Of a stretch of 64,000 nucleotides of DNA, positions 46,101 to 54,557 are shown piece after piece. The position numbers and the translations under genes were made by a program. A model generated the notes under the pieces. The model did no database searches and was not told the origin of the DNA. It saw nothing but the letters and a program-made list of their open reading frames with translations. The stretch comes from Spisula solida (taxonomy: Eukaryota > Mollusca > Bivalvia > Venerida > Mactridae): assembly GCA_947247005.1 (NCBI GenBank), contig OX365956.1:379501-443500 (forward strand). Direction: 5' to 3'. Every line of letters begins with the position of its first letter. Positions within the stretch are counted from its first letter, which is position 1.

Positions 46101-48708
46101 TATAAATGTACCAGAACGTCCCACTTACCAGGACATCTCAGTATAAATGTACCAGAACGGCCCACTTACCAGGACATCCCAGTATAAATGTACCAGAACG
46201 TCCCACTTACCAGGACATCTCAGTATAAATGTACCAGAACATCCCACTTACCAGGACATCCCAGTTTAAATGTACCAGAACGTCCCACTTACCAGGACAT
46301 CTCAGTATAAATGTACCAGAACGGCCCACTTACCAGGACATCCCAGTATAAATGTACCAGAACGTCCCACTTACCAGGACATCTCAGTATAAATGTACCA
46401 GAACGTCCCACTTACCAGGACATCCCAGTATAAATGTACCAGAACTACCCAATATTTGAGGTGTACCTGAACGTCCCACTTTCAGAAATCGGAGTTAACA
46501 GACATCAACTTTGTACAAGAAATATAAATATTTGAGCTGTTAAGTGCAGAAAACAAACTATACCACAGTATTTTTCAGTTTATTATTTAAGAATACATAG
46601 CAAATCGTGATTAAACTTTATATTAACTGGGCCTTCATGGTTAGAGGGCTGTTTTGGTTACTGGGCTGTTTTGGTAAGTGGACCGTTCTGACACTGATTC
46701 ATGTTGATTTACACTTGTCAGTTGGTTTTATGGTCGATGAACCAAATACTTTCTGATCAATAACAAATGGTCAAATCTATCAGAATATTTAAACATTTTA
46801 TTTAAAGGCTGCTAGTAGCATGATAGCACTGTTTGGCTCCGACCACAAATGACAGACTATTTTTGCAGTATCTTTTTTAGTTTAAAATTGGTCTATGTAT
46901 TATTCAAAAATATGAAAATATGCATTTGACAACTAATATTATATGCATTTTACAGCTAATATAATATGTATTTGATAGCTAATATTATATGCATTTGATA
47001 GCTAATATTATATGCATTTGACAGCTAATATTATATGCATTTGATAGCTAATATTATATGCATTTGATAGCTAATATTATATGCATTTGATAGCTAATGT
47101 TATATGATTTTGATAGCTAATATTCAATCAAAGTTTAGTTTTACAACCAACATCAGCAATATTTCATCGTCAGGCGGGGCTACACCAGTGTAATTGCATT
47201 TAAGCTCAATAACTAAAGATAGGTATGAGATGATTGAACTTGCTGTGTATGTAGCTTGTGTGGTAGCACTGCTTGAGACTCAAAGTGGGGCCAGTGGAGT
47301 CAAGAAAACTGTTACAAAACAGCATGTATACATTTGTACCCAAAATATCATATTAAGTCAGATGGTGAAGGCAGTTCTCAACTAAACCAGCCGGGCACAG
47401 AAAACATAAAAAGCATACAAGGCACAATGCCCATCACACAACCAAACGAGCAAATAATCCGCCCAAGTCCCAGCTGTCAAAAAGCTGAATGAACTAGTTT
47501 TAGCCAGCAAAAAGACTGAATGCCCAAGCTGAATGACATATTGTGCTGATTTGTGCTTGGCTGGCAAGAAAATCTGGTTTTTATGGAATTTCCATAACAG
47601 TTGACTTTATCCTGGACATACTATTACAGGTACTAGAGTAGAAGATGCTAAAGCTATTCTAGCAGCCAGTCCACTCAGAATGTTTGCTTCAGATGATTTA
47701 GACCAGGCGGCAAAAATGGTGAGTTCTTTCGATTACTTAGCTTCATTGCACATCAGAAAATCATGATTTCTGCAGAAAATAAAAGTTATTTGATGAAAAA
47801 ATACCAAGTATTGACTGAGTTATGGTCATTAGAAATGTCATGTGCTGAATTTTAACAATTGAACAATGTTTGAACTGAGGTTTGGTGTGTGGGTGTTGTG
47901 CTAATGACACTCGAAACAAACTTGCGACTTGTTTTCAGGATTGGACATTATGCCTCAGTAGAATCCCTGGTTACAAAGGTTAAAATTATTTTGAAGAGTT
48001 GAAAGTAAATTTGAGAATTGATTAGCAGGTATTGGGACAACTTTCTAGAAAGATCGGTCATAATATTTATAAAGTGTTTGATAATTGATTAACCTTATGT
48101 TCTGACTAAAGTAACCAGCTTGTCTGATATAATGTCATTATACCGCCCGACAACGAGTTGTGAGGGGGGTATACTGGATTCAGCTTTTCTGTCTGTCCGT
48201 AGACGCATTTTTGTGGAGGTAACTCCTACAGTTTTTGCAGGATTTGCTTCAAACTTTAACAGATGAACAACCTCAACATGTAGATGTGTATATAGCGAAC
48301 AGTTCTTGCAATGATTTTTGCCACGCGGGGGGGGGGGGGGGTATATTAGTCTGCCGTATGGCGACAGTTCTAGTTCTTATTGCGAGGGTAAAAGTTTTTA
48401 AACCTAATATTGATTTTTGTATTTTGAAAATTTTGAACTTTCACCCTTGTTTAATGGGAATAGTTTCAATAACGCTTAATGCATGTGTTAAACCGTTGGT
48501 TGTGTTATACTGTATGGCATACTGCCTAATACAGGCAACTCAAGGTATTACAGCCCAAGGGATCAATGTATTGCAGTGATAATCCTTATATTTCAATAAT
48601 TTAAAAACTTTATATTCTTTTATATTTTTTCAGGCTGTAAAGTTGGCTGGTATTGTTTCCTTGGCGAAGGAAGCTTCAGTCGATGTGACGTTCGAGTTAC
48701 CCTTGTAG
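37097..48708 (+). CDS. SUCLA2: Succinyl-CoA ligase [ADP-forming] subunit beta, mitochondrial (11 exons)
   Basis: Beta subunit of the heterodimeric mitochondrial matrix enzyme that converts succinyl-CoA, ADP and phosphate to succinate, CoA and ATP in the citric-acid cycle; its partner is the alpha subunit (SUCLG1). Coding exons: 37097-37165, 39120-39273, 40588-40699, 41414-41576, 41907-42077, 42963-43062, 43863-44024, 44786-44928, 45755-45875, 47630-47718, 48634-48708. All introns are GT..AG and every phase closes, giving 452 residues, close to the vertebrate length. Residues 1 to about 37 are an Arg-rich transit peptide. An ATP-grasp domain follows with GGRGKG at 92-97 and the metal-binding pair N247 (in EINP) and D261. 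The CoA-ligase domain has NFLDVGGGA at 333-341 and VNIFGGI at 364-370. Phrases such as [14 protein letters not shown] and [10 protein letters not shown] identify the ADP-forming rather than the GDP-forming paralogue. No defect seen. Confidence 0.96.
37605..38257 (-). pseudogene. Non-LTR reverse-transcriptase relic, antisense in SUCLA2 intron 1
   Basis: The minus-strand frame 38196-37612 reads [57 protein letters not shown] and [16 protein letters not shown], the classic C-terminal end of a LINE reverse transcriptase. Before it, other frames give [12 protein letters not shown] and [16 protein letters not shown] remnants (about 38250-38150), so frameshifts are present. No endonuclease or catalytic YADD region is present. 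It is a dead fragment. Confidence 0.88.
38395..38910 (+). pseudogene. Second reverse-transcriptase relic, sense, SUCLA2 intron 1
   Basis: The plus strand reads [17 protein letters not shown] at 38579-38629, a stop, then [20 protein letters not shown]. In another frame further on it reads [34 protein letters not shown] and [11 protein letters not shown]. These are C-terminal reverse-transcriptase phrases broken by stops and shifts, and diverged from the neighbouring antisense relic. A diverged R2 repeat lies just before it (38.28-38.40 kb). Confidence 0.75.
39120..39273 (+). CDS. SUCLA2: SUCLA2 exon 2
   Basis: Residues 24-74. It contains [20 protein letters not shown], the start of the mature enzyme and of the ATP-grasp domain. 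Acceptor gtcttacag, donor gtaata. Ends with one base of the next codon. Confidence 0.95.
39274..40587 (+). other. SUCLA2: SUCLA2 intron 2
   Basis: Intronic, AT-rich. I see no supported feature inside it. Confidence 0.8.
40588..40699 (+). CDS. SUCLA2: SUCLA2 exon 3
   Basis: Residues 75-111. It carries [17 protein letters not shown] with the nucleotide-contacting K86 and the GGRGKG loop, then LKGGVKLCF. Acceptor gtttacag, donor gtgagt. Confidence 0.96.
40715..40855. repeat. Approx. 38-bp tandem repeat, 4 copies (SUCLA2 intron 3)
   Basis: The unit acttatttacaccattgttt catgttaaacaatt is repeated four times just downstream of exon 3, the last copy partial. Confidence 0.93.
41105..41275 (+). repeat. 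Dispersed repeat family R4 (SUCLA2 intron 3)
   Basis: Contains atttgaggttagtaggtcaa-like sequence, ggtcaaaggtcaaggtcgct, gtgacctttaaaattaatg and ctgccatgggaggtacatgt. Confidence 0.72.
41414..41576 (+). CDS. SUCLA2: SUCLA2 exon 4
   Basis: Residues 112-166: [53 protein letters not shown]. This is the part of the ATP-grasp domain diagnostic of the ADP-forming form. Ends phase 0 before gtaaga. Confidence 0.96.
41907..42077 (+). CDS. SUCLA2: SUCLA2 exon 5
   Basis: Residues 167-223: [32 protein letters not shown] and so on. Acceptor tttttag, donor gtgggt. Phase 0 at both ends (171 bp), so skipping it would preserve the frame but remove ATP-grasp core. Confidence 0.96.
42088..42325 (+). repeat. 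Dispersed repeat family R4 (SUCLA2 intron 5)
   Basis: Immediately downstream of exon 5. Contains gagggggtatattgctttgc, ttacatggaggttggtcatc, gtaggtcaaagttcaagatc and accatggggcatacatgttt. Confidence 0.72.
42963..43062 (+). CDS. SUCLA2: SUCLA2 exon 6
   Basis: Residues 224-256, including [19 protein letters not shown], with EINP at 245-248 (N247 metal ligand). Acceptor catttcag, donor gtatat. Ends with one base of the next codon. Confidence 0.96.
43085..43590. mobile_element. Inverted-repeat non-autonomous element (SUCLA2 intron 6)
   Basis: Starts cctggcccagatctcccgaa gcatct, and is mirrored twice: by gagatgtttcggaagattgg ggcccgg at about 43318-43344 and more loosely by tcttcaggatatcagggtcg at about 43561-43580. 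Multiple tttgag/ctcaaa words are shared between the arms. Probably two overlapping ends of one MITE-like family. Non-coding; the 89-codon frame across it is chance. Confidence 0.6.
43863..44024 (+). CDS. SUCLA2: SUCLA2 exon 7
   Basis: Residues 257-310: [20 protein letters not shown], continuing to [14 protein letters not shown]261 is the second metal ligand, 14 residues after N247 as in bacterial SucC. Acceptor tcttacag, donor gtaatt. Confidence 0.96.
44340..44785. repeat. 40-bp tandem repeat running into the exon 8 acceptor
   Basis: The unit attggtcaatttgagaggtg tgtttaaatgcagtcttat recurs every 40 bp from about 44346 to 44470. After a short break it resumes at about 44600-44780. The final degenerate unit (tattattggttaattcttat) supplies the pyrimidine-rich tract and ttcag acceptor of exon 8. 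Confidence 0.88.
44786..44928 (+). CDS. SUCLA2: SUCLA2 exon 8
   Basis: Residues 311-358: [39 protein letters not shown]. This is the CoA-ligase domain with its glycine-rich loop. Donor gtaagt; phase 0 end. Confidence 0.96.
45383..45470 (+). repeat. Decoy splice acceptor duplicated from exon 9 boundary
   Basis: 45424-45441 (cttgtttgtaggtacact) is an exact copy of the acceptor and first bases of exon 9 at 45744-45761, with similar T/A-rich upstream context. If used, the transcript would read [11 protein letters not shown] and hit a TAG at 45468-45470. It is either a decayed partial duplication or a potential poison splice site. Confidence 0.7.
45755..45875 (+). CDS. SUCLA2: SUCLA2 exon 9
   Basis: Residues 359-398: [40 protein letters not shown]. 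This is the C-terminal CoA-ligase fold (VNIFGGI 364-370). Acceptor gtttgtag, donor gtaggt. Confidence 0.96.
45986..46446. repeat. 41-bp tandem repeat, 11 copies (SUCLA2 intron 9)
   Basis: The unit agaacgtcccacttaccagg acatcccagtataaatgtacc repeats every 41 bp. Copies alternate between cgtccc/cggccc and catccc/catctc, suggesting amplification of a higher-order pair or longer unit. Confidence 0.96.
46915..47130. repeat. 25-26-bp tandem repeat, 8 copies (SUCLA2 intron 9)
   Basis: The unit tatgcatttgatagctaata tta repeats about eight times with minor variants (gacaact, tacagct). Confidence 0.93.
47362..47560 (+). repeat. Dispersed repeat family R1 (SUCLA2 intron 9)
   Basis: Contains gcagttctcaactaaaccag, ccgggcacagaaaacataaa, aaggcacaatgcccatcaca and gcccaagtcccagctgt, a near-complete copy in the same orientation as those at 21.6 and 22.1 kb. 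Confidence 0.78.
47630..47718 (+). CDS. SUCLA2: SUCLA2 exon 10
   Basis: Residues 399-428: [30 protein letters not shown]. Acceptor ctattacag, donor gtgagt. Phase 0 end. Confidence 0.95.
47746..47985 (+). repeat. Dispersed repeat family R5, copy 1 (SUCLA2 intron 10)
   Basis: Contains gcagaaaataaaagttattt, gatgaaaaaataccaagtat, gagttatggtcatt, gaacaatgtttgaact, gtgctaatgacactcgaaac and attatgcctcagtag. Three more copies lie at 48.8, 50.4 and 52.7 kb in the same orientation. Confidence 0.85.
48130..48350 (+). repeat. Dispersed repeat with gggggtatac ends (SUCLA2 intron 10)
   Basis: The stretch ataccgcccgacaacgagtt gtgaggggggtatact and the following sequence, closing with a run of 14 G and tatattagtctgccgtatgg, resemble a widespread bivalve repeat (assignment from memory, uncertain). 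Non-coding. Confidence 0.5.
48634..48708 (+). CDS. SUCLA2: SUCLA2 exon 11 and stop
   Basis: Residues 429-452: [24 protein letters not shown], then TAG at 48706-48708. Acceptor atattttttcag. Confidence 0.96.
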   Translation, partial: AVKLAGIVSLAKEASVDVTFELPL

Positions 48709-48946
48709 ATAAATCACCTGATAAACTTTATATTTATTCTGTTTTTATTTCGGGTTTGAGTGATCTGTTATATAAGATTTGTACGTATGTCTGCGATAGA
48801 TTTTATGAATTCAGGGGCCCTTCAATATGGAAATCTGGATTCACTGCACAAGAAAGAAAACTAATTATTTTTTCAGCAGAAAACAAGTTATTTGATGAAA
48901 ATACTCAAATTATTGACAAAGTTAAGGTCATTTGAAAATTAATAAA
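48709..48946 (+). other. SUCLA2: SUCLA2 3' UTR (minimum)
   Basis: The first AATAAA after the stop is at 48941-48946. It lies within the second R5 repeat copy, so the nearest candidate polyadenylation signal may be repeat-derived. The true cleavage site cannot be fixed from sequence alone. Confidence 0.4.
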
Positions 48947-49072
48947 CAAGAGTTTAAACAAAAGAACATAGAGACAGACTTTTGGTGTAGGGATGTGTGC
49001 TATTGGCCCCTGAAATAGACTTGCACCTTATTTTCTGGATTTGGCATTATGCCTCAGTAGGAACCCTGTAAT
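48827..49072 (+). repeat. Dispersed repeat family R5, copy 2
   Basis: Contains ggaaatctggattcactgca, agcagaaaacaagttatttg, atgaaaatactcaaattatt, gacaaagttaaggtcatttg, ggtgtagggatgtgtgctat and gcattatgcctcagtaggaa. Confidence 0.85.
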
Positions 49073-49803
49073 ATGATGCCAGTGGAATACTGACAGTGAG
49101 ACAGAGTTTCAGTTTATGGATCAGTTATTCTTTGATTGGAGGGAATATAGTCTGGGATGTGTAATGTTATCTTAATACTTTTAGGCGTAAAAAACTTGTT
49201 TGTTACCAGTATACCTACCTACTGTAATAAATAGTATCGACCCTCGATGTTTTATGGCGTAGGATTTTCTTTTTCAATATTTCCTACCTATATATCATAA
49301 TTATTCATTTAGGTAGCATTACCAAATAACATTTGGCAGGAAGATCTGAAAATGTAAGATTTTTAACATAGAGTAAGAGAAATTTTCAAACGCCATCAAA
49401 ACATTTCGGATCATTGCAAATGTTTAACGTAGGTCAGTAGACTGGTAACACATAAGTTTTTCTATGCGTAAAATGTTGATTTTGTTCAATTATTGATATT
49501 GTGGAACTGGATTTTGTAGAAATACAGATTTTATGATGGACGTGTGGATTTTGTTTGATGGATGTTAACTAGCTATTACAGCTGACTTCTCTTTTAATTT
49601 TGCATTTTCTAAATTATTGCATAATCGTTTATTTCACACTTGGTGCATATCATCGGACAGTGTACTGATTTATGCTAGTTATGACTTCATCCTAACATTT
49701 TACAATATGATACAATACTATACAATAGTTGATAATAAATTGATACTTGCTATAATAATATGATATGTTGTTTCTAAAACTCCTTGTATTACCTGTTGTG
49801 TAC
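49073..49803. other. No gene recognised
   Basis: AT-rich sequence downstream of SUCLA2. No supported exon. Confidence 0.4.
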
Positions 49804-49811
49804 CTATCTAC

Positions 49812-50261
49812 TAGGGCTGCGTATCAGTAAGAATGATGGATTCGATATTTGTATTGATATAAAATGGTCAATATTCGATATATCATTTGATATTTTCTTT
49901 TGACAATAAAATATCTAAATACTGTAAATAGGCACTTGCGGACTTACAACATGCATTTAACTTGCAGAACACAATCAAGTCAGGCCTTAGATGTGATAAA
50001 CAATCTATTTGCACATGTGTTTAATTGCAAGAGTCATAATGAGTGGTTTGCTTAGCAGATTCTTGTTTGAAAATTAGATTCACTCGGACATAAGCTGCGT
50101 CGACGACCTGACCATGTTGAGACGAAACAAATAGACTACGAAAAACTTCACTGAAAATCGGCATTGTGTTGATTTACATGTGTATTTTTGTTGATCGATT
50201 TTTTTACTGATATGGACACATTCGATACGATGTTTATATTGGAAACCGGTATGCAGCCCTA
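49812..50261. mobile_element. hAT-like MITE, 450 bp, perfect 8-bp target duplication
   Basis: Terminal repeats TAGGGCTGCGTATC and GGTATGCAGCCCTA are flanked on both sides by CTATCTAC (49804-49811 and 50262-50269). Eight-base duplications and TAGGGCTG-type ends are characteristic of the hAT superfamily. Subterminal gattcgatatttgtattgat and cacattcgatacgatgttta are also partly inverted. No transposase. The intact duplication implies relatively recent insertion. Confidence 0.9.
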
Positions 50262-50366
50262 CTATCTACCTATCCTCCTTGTCCACTATAGGACATAAAG
50301 CTGCAACAAGTTGTCTCCGTTTAGCTCTCCGGGGTTCTACTGTTCTGTAATAATAATCAGATAATC

Positions 50367-50582
50367 CGGATTTGCTGCACTAGAAAGAAGTAACCTTCCT
50401 ACTGTAAAAAGTTAGTTGATGAAAAGATACCAAATATTGACAGAGTTATGGTCATTTGAAATAAGAACGATGTTTGAAACAGGTTTGGTGTAGGGGTGTG
50501 TGCTAATAGCATCTGAAATAGATTTTGTGTCGTATTTCAGATTTGGTAATTATGCCTCAGTAGGGTCCATGAGCTCTCTCCT
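50367..50582 (+). repeat. Dispersed repeat family R5, copy 3
   Basis: Contains ccggatttgctgcactagaa, gttagttgatgaaaagatac, caaatattgacagagttatg, ggtgtaggggtgtgtgctaa and aattatgcctcagtagggtc. Confidence 0.85.
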
Positions 50583-52736
50583 TGGCTATAAACTTTGCTG
50601 CCACCAATTGGTTCCCAGCTGTTTTGTATCAAATTCCAATTGCAAACAGGATGTGTATGTAAAGGCAAGGTTAATTCTTCTTGTGACCATTTACTTAAAG
50701 AAGCATCAATGATATTAATCTCATTAAAATCCAACGCTTCACTACTTAATGCTGATAGAGGATCTGACTACACTCTTTATGGAGTCACGTTGATGTGAAC
50801 TTTATGTCATCCAATTAAATCGCTGCTTTCACAAATATGACAGTGCGTTGAAACACTGCTGAAGCTACATGACGTCATCGTGCTCATTTGAACATGACCT
50901 CTTACAGAGTGTAGTCAGATCTCTTAACTGCGTAGAGGAATGGAGCAAATGTTAGGGTGTGATTTTAATGAGATTACAATGATATGGGATATTACTCCCA
51001 CACTTCAATATCACAATTAAATCATGTGTAATGCCTTGTCTTATTTGAAAAAATGATAATACCAAATGGTACAGGAAAAGAAGAACTCTGCAGAAACAGC
51101 AGAGCACAAAAGTGAACATTTGGTTGTCGCATTAAGAGCAAGACAGCATAAAGAGGACAGAGTGTGTGATCCTGTTATGGGACATGGTATTCAATATTTT
51201 GATTTATTTTCATTTGACCGAGATAGTCGCAAGTGCATGGTTATAAATATATAACTGCAATATTATTTCTTTTAGGTCTTGCTGGTTTTTAGTGTGGCCA
51301 GTAGACTGTTAAGGGCACAGAAATAAAGACATAGACAGCCAATATCTTCTATAAAAAATATTTAATATCTACAGCTACTGACCATATGCCGTAAAATCAG
51401 TGATATTTCGCCAGTGATGGTTGTTTAAGAATAACAGCATAAATTTTTGCGCACTTTCAAAATTTGCAAATATAGCGAAAAATGTAGATTTTATCTGTCA
51501 CAATTTTACAGTATCTTGATCAAATATATGTTAAATCTATAATAGTATATACATGTATCTATATGTACCGGTATATACAAAGTAAAGCACAATACGCTTG
51601 CTGTATAGTATGGAGATAATGACCTGATCCTGACCTTTATGCACGAACATATTACAAGGTTCTTGAGTTGAATACCGTTCATCAAAAATACTGTACATCA
51701 ATTTTCGCGAGTAAATTGTGCAATCTCGGTCCTAAAGATTAGGGTTTGTATTACACCTCGAATGTCACTTATGAAAACATACAACTGGGATTATAAATGT
51801 AGATGAAACAATTATCAGTTGTTAAAATATGCTAATGACAGGTCAAGGATCAAGTCAAATTCTCCATTACTATAAAAATGTATAATTACGTTTAAATGTT
51901 TAAAGGTTCTCAACTCCAGACAACTATCAAAATATGAAATAGTTTAAATCAACCGCAAATGGTCTTGAGGATTGATTTACAGTCAGGAGGCGATACAACA
52001 ACGCTTATGTCCTGGTTGGAAGCTTTGTCCATAAAAACTAGCTATGTCAATCAAGGGCTGTAATTCTTTTGAAATGTGGAATAGTGTTACATGGCTTTGT
52101 CAATGTAAGGTGTTAATGATGGTAAACAAGTATGCCAAGTTTGAAAGCAATGCCTTGATGAACTTCAAAAATATTTCAGTTTCAACAACTTGAAAGTTTT
52201 AGTAAACATTTTCGGACTAACAGACAGACAGGCAATCACTGTATGCTTCCTGCATCATTAGATGCCCGAACATAAAAAATAAGAGATTGTTATCATTATC
52301 TGGAATAGAGAACCTTTAAAGATTGCATCTAATAATAAAATATCTATGTATATAAATCTAATACTAATATCGTAATCTCTATAAAGGCAAATACAATTTT
52401 TTTATCAAATTATAATAACTTGGCAGTTTTAATAAAAAAATGAGTGTAAACCTTTAAAATGCAACAATATAATTATACATGTATATCACAGAGACAAAAA
52501 TCTACAGGAATACTAGAAGAAAATAGACTGCACATATTTCTATCCAATCAACAATATGTAATATCGTAAAAATACTGCACAATATAAAAGACACATTGAA
52601 ATTTATGAAAACATAAAATATATATGAAAACAAGAAACAATTAAATGTACATTCTATGTATAACAAGGTTTTCAAGAATAAGCAACAAACCAGTTTCCAG
52701 CAATGAACAGAAACAAGTTGTTAGTACCATCGGTCT
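50583..52736. other. No gene recognised
   Basis: AT-rich. It has short frames of 60-70 codons without recognisable protein features. About 52.0-52.27 kb holds a decayed tandem-unit repeat fragment (tgatggtaaacaagtatgcc aagttt), like that in the 13.9-kb element. Confidence 0.4.
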
Positions 52737-52985
52737 TACAATTCTGGAATAATCTGGAAATTTGCTGCATGAGAAAGAATGCAGTAAATAAAAGTGATTT
52801 GATGAAAAAATTCAAAGAATTGACAAAGTTACGGTCATTTCATAAGCTGAATTTTTTTAATTCTAACAACAGAACAATGTTTGAAACAGAGTTCTGCTGT
52901 AGGGCTGTGTGCTAAATGACACCCGAAACAGACTCGCGACTCAAGTTTAGGATTGGTCATTATGCCTTATTAGGACCCCTGTAGT
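52737..52985 (+). repeat. Dispersed repeat family R5, copy 4
   Basis: Contains attctggaataatctggaaa, tttgctgcatgagaaagaat, aaaagtgatttgatgaaaaa, gacaaagttacggtcatttc, ctgtagggctgtgtgctaaa and cattatgccttattaggacc. Confidence 0.83.
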
Positions 52986-53228
52986 ACCAAAATGCTCATC
53001 TTGACATAATTATTGGTAAAAATTTCTCTTAACTTTCGTTGCCATTACTGTAATTTGCTTTTGAAGACACATGTATGTGTGTCACCAAAATATTGATGCC
53101 ATATGTTTAAAGTCTGCCAGATTTACTTAATCTTATTAGTTTGATATTTTTTCTTATTCTTAATAATTGGTATTTTTTTCATTGATTTTTTAAATACAAA
53201 AAAACCATTAAGACTAAAAGCATTGGCC

Positions 53229-53234
53229 TTTATT
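53229..53234 (-). terminator. Candidate polyadenylation signal of the minus-strand gene
   Basis: TTTATT on the plus strand is AATAAA on the minus strand, about 140 bp beyond the stop codon at 53376, a normal distance for a short 3' UTR. Confidence 0.5.
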
Positions 53235-53375
53235 GTGACAGTTACCTAATATGGTCACTAAGTCTCATGTTCACGTCATATTTCTCTCTAGGAGACTTTG
53301 TAATCTAGTAAACCACCATGACTGTGTTCAGTTGATACATCAATTGTCCACATGATTGCACATAAACTATAGACC

Positions 53376-54332
53376 TCAATAAATTCTCAATGCACCATGT
53401 GATTGCACACCAGTTTTCGGAACTGTTTGTCTTTTACCCATTTCTGCAAATATATTACCAATTTGGCCACGACTTGCTTTTATTATACCTTTCCCTGCTT
53501 TACTGTTAGCTCTGGGCGGAGGCTTCGGATCCGACCGCATCCGACTTCCTTCGTGCATTAGACGAGACATTCTACCGCCTTGATCTAGGCTAGCGTTATC
53601 ACCACCTTCACCGCGAACCTTCATCGACGGTTGTTCATCTAGGGGTAGCTTTCCATACTTTCCCATTAAAGTCCCCATGTACCCCTTCCCCTTTTCAGCG
53701 TTATCAGAAGCTTCCGGCTTCACACGAGGTGCCGTTTGTGCTCGCGATGAAACGGAACCATAGCTGTGAAGGTTTTTATTCATTTGACCTCCACGACCAT
53801 GATCTGCAGTTTGTGAAGCCTCGGCTTTCACTCGTGGAACAGAACGAGCTGAGCTCGGTAATCTACTCGGATCATGCATTAAGTTGTTCATTCTTCCACC
53901 TTGATGTTGTGCAGCTGTTTCCGAAGCCTCGGCTTTAACTCTCGCCATTGGAGCATCCTCTGTCGGTAAATGGTAGGAAGTCAACAAAGCGGATGTCGCT
54001 TTACCTTGATGCCCTTCAGCTATTGGTCGAGCTTCATCTTTCACACGAGGTACAGCATCATCATACCGAGGTGTTGCCTGGCCATATAAAAGTTTATTCA
54101 CAGTACCATGACGACCAACTTCATAATTATTCCTAGCAGAGTTTCCAGGACAACGAGGTTCTGGCATGACCTCATCAACATACTTAGGTTCTGATGAAAA
54201 TAAGTCCAGAGAACCTCGACCTCTGTTTGCAAATTCTTCAGCTTCAGGCTTGACTCTGGCTCCCGGTCTTGGTGTTCCAGTTTCACCCCCAGCATTATAT
54301 CCTGGATATGGTCTCGGTTTATAGTCTCCCAT
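53376..54332 (-). CDS. Repeat-containing basic protein of unknown function, 318 aa
   Basis: One uninterrupted coding exon. An open frame continues 24 codons upstream, but a splice acceptor (cgttacag) sits at 54352-54358 and the first ATG after it, at 54332, opens MGDYKPRPYPGYNAGG, so that start is preferred. The protein has about eight degenerate units of 30-40 residues, each centred on RVK(P/A/D)EA followed by an A.....G.GG pattern and an M..LM/LL/LF core. Examples are RVKPEAEEFANRGRGSL, RVKAEASETAAQHQGGRM, RVKAEASQTADHGRGGQM and RVKPEASDNAEKGKGYM. The last units lose the RVK motif. No signal peptide, membrane segment or enzyme motif is visible. The composition is basic, rich in G, R, K, S and P, and probably disordered. 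I do not recognise the family. Real expression is supported by the clean repeat pattern, the splice acceptor and a plausible promoter exon at 55.65 kb. Confidence 0.82.
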   Translation of the reverse strand: MGDYKPRPYPGYNAGGETGTPRPGARVKPEAEEFANRGRGSLDLFSSEPKYVDEVMPEPRCPGNSARNNYEVGRHGTVNKLLYGQATPRYDDAVPRVKDEARPIAEGHQGKATSALLTSYHLPTEDAPMARVKAEASETAAQHQGGRMNNLMHDPSRLPSSARSVPRVKAEASQTADHGRGGQMNKNLHSYGSVSSRAQTAPRVKPEASDNAEKGKGYMGTLMGKYGKLPLDEQPSMKVRGEGGDNASLDQGGRMSRLMHEGSRMRSDPKPPPRANSKAGKGIIKASRGQIGNIFAEMGKRQTVPKTGVQSHGALRIY

Positions 54333-54557
54333 GCTGGGAGCTTGAACACAACTGTAACGAGAAAACAAAACAAAATTATAAAGTTTTCCTTTCTTAAAAT
54401 TCAATCCAGTTTATAAATCTTTGGCCAAATATAAATAAACTAAAGAGAATGACAAACCTACAAAGAACATTAAATACATTGTACGAAATAAATCATCAAT
54501 ATGTGGCTGGTGGCCATGATGAGTAATTATTTTGTTGATAGCTACTATGCTTAATAT

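Noticed and set aside
45986..46446. Regularly spaced repeats resembling a CRISPR array
   Set aside because: The units are head-to-tail without unique spacers and the context is an animal intron.
54333..54404. 24-codon N-terminal extension of the RVKxEA protein
   Set aside because: The extension crosses a clear splice acceptor (cgttacag), and the segment before it is AT-rich and intron-like; the ATG at 54332 is a better start.
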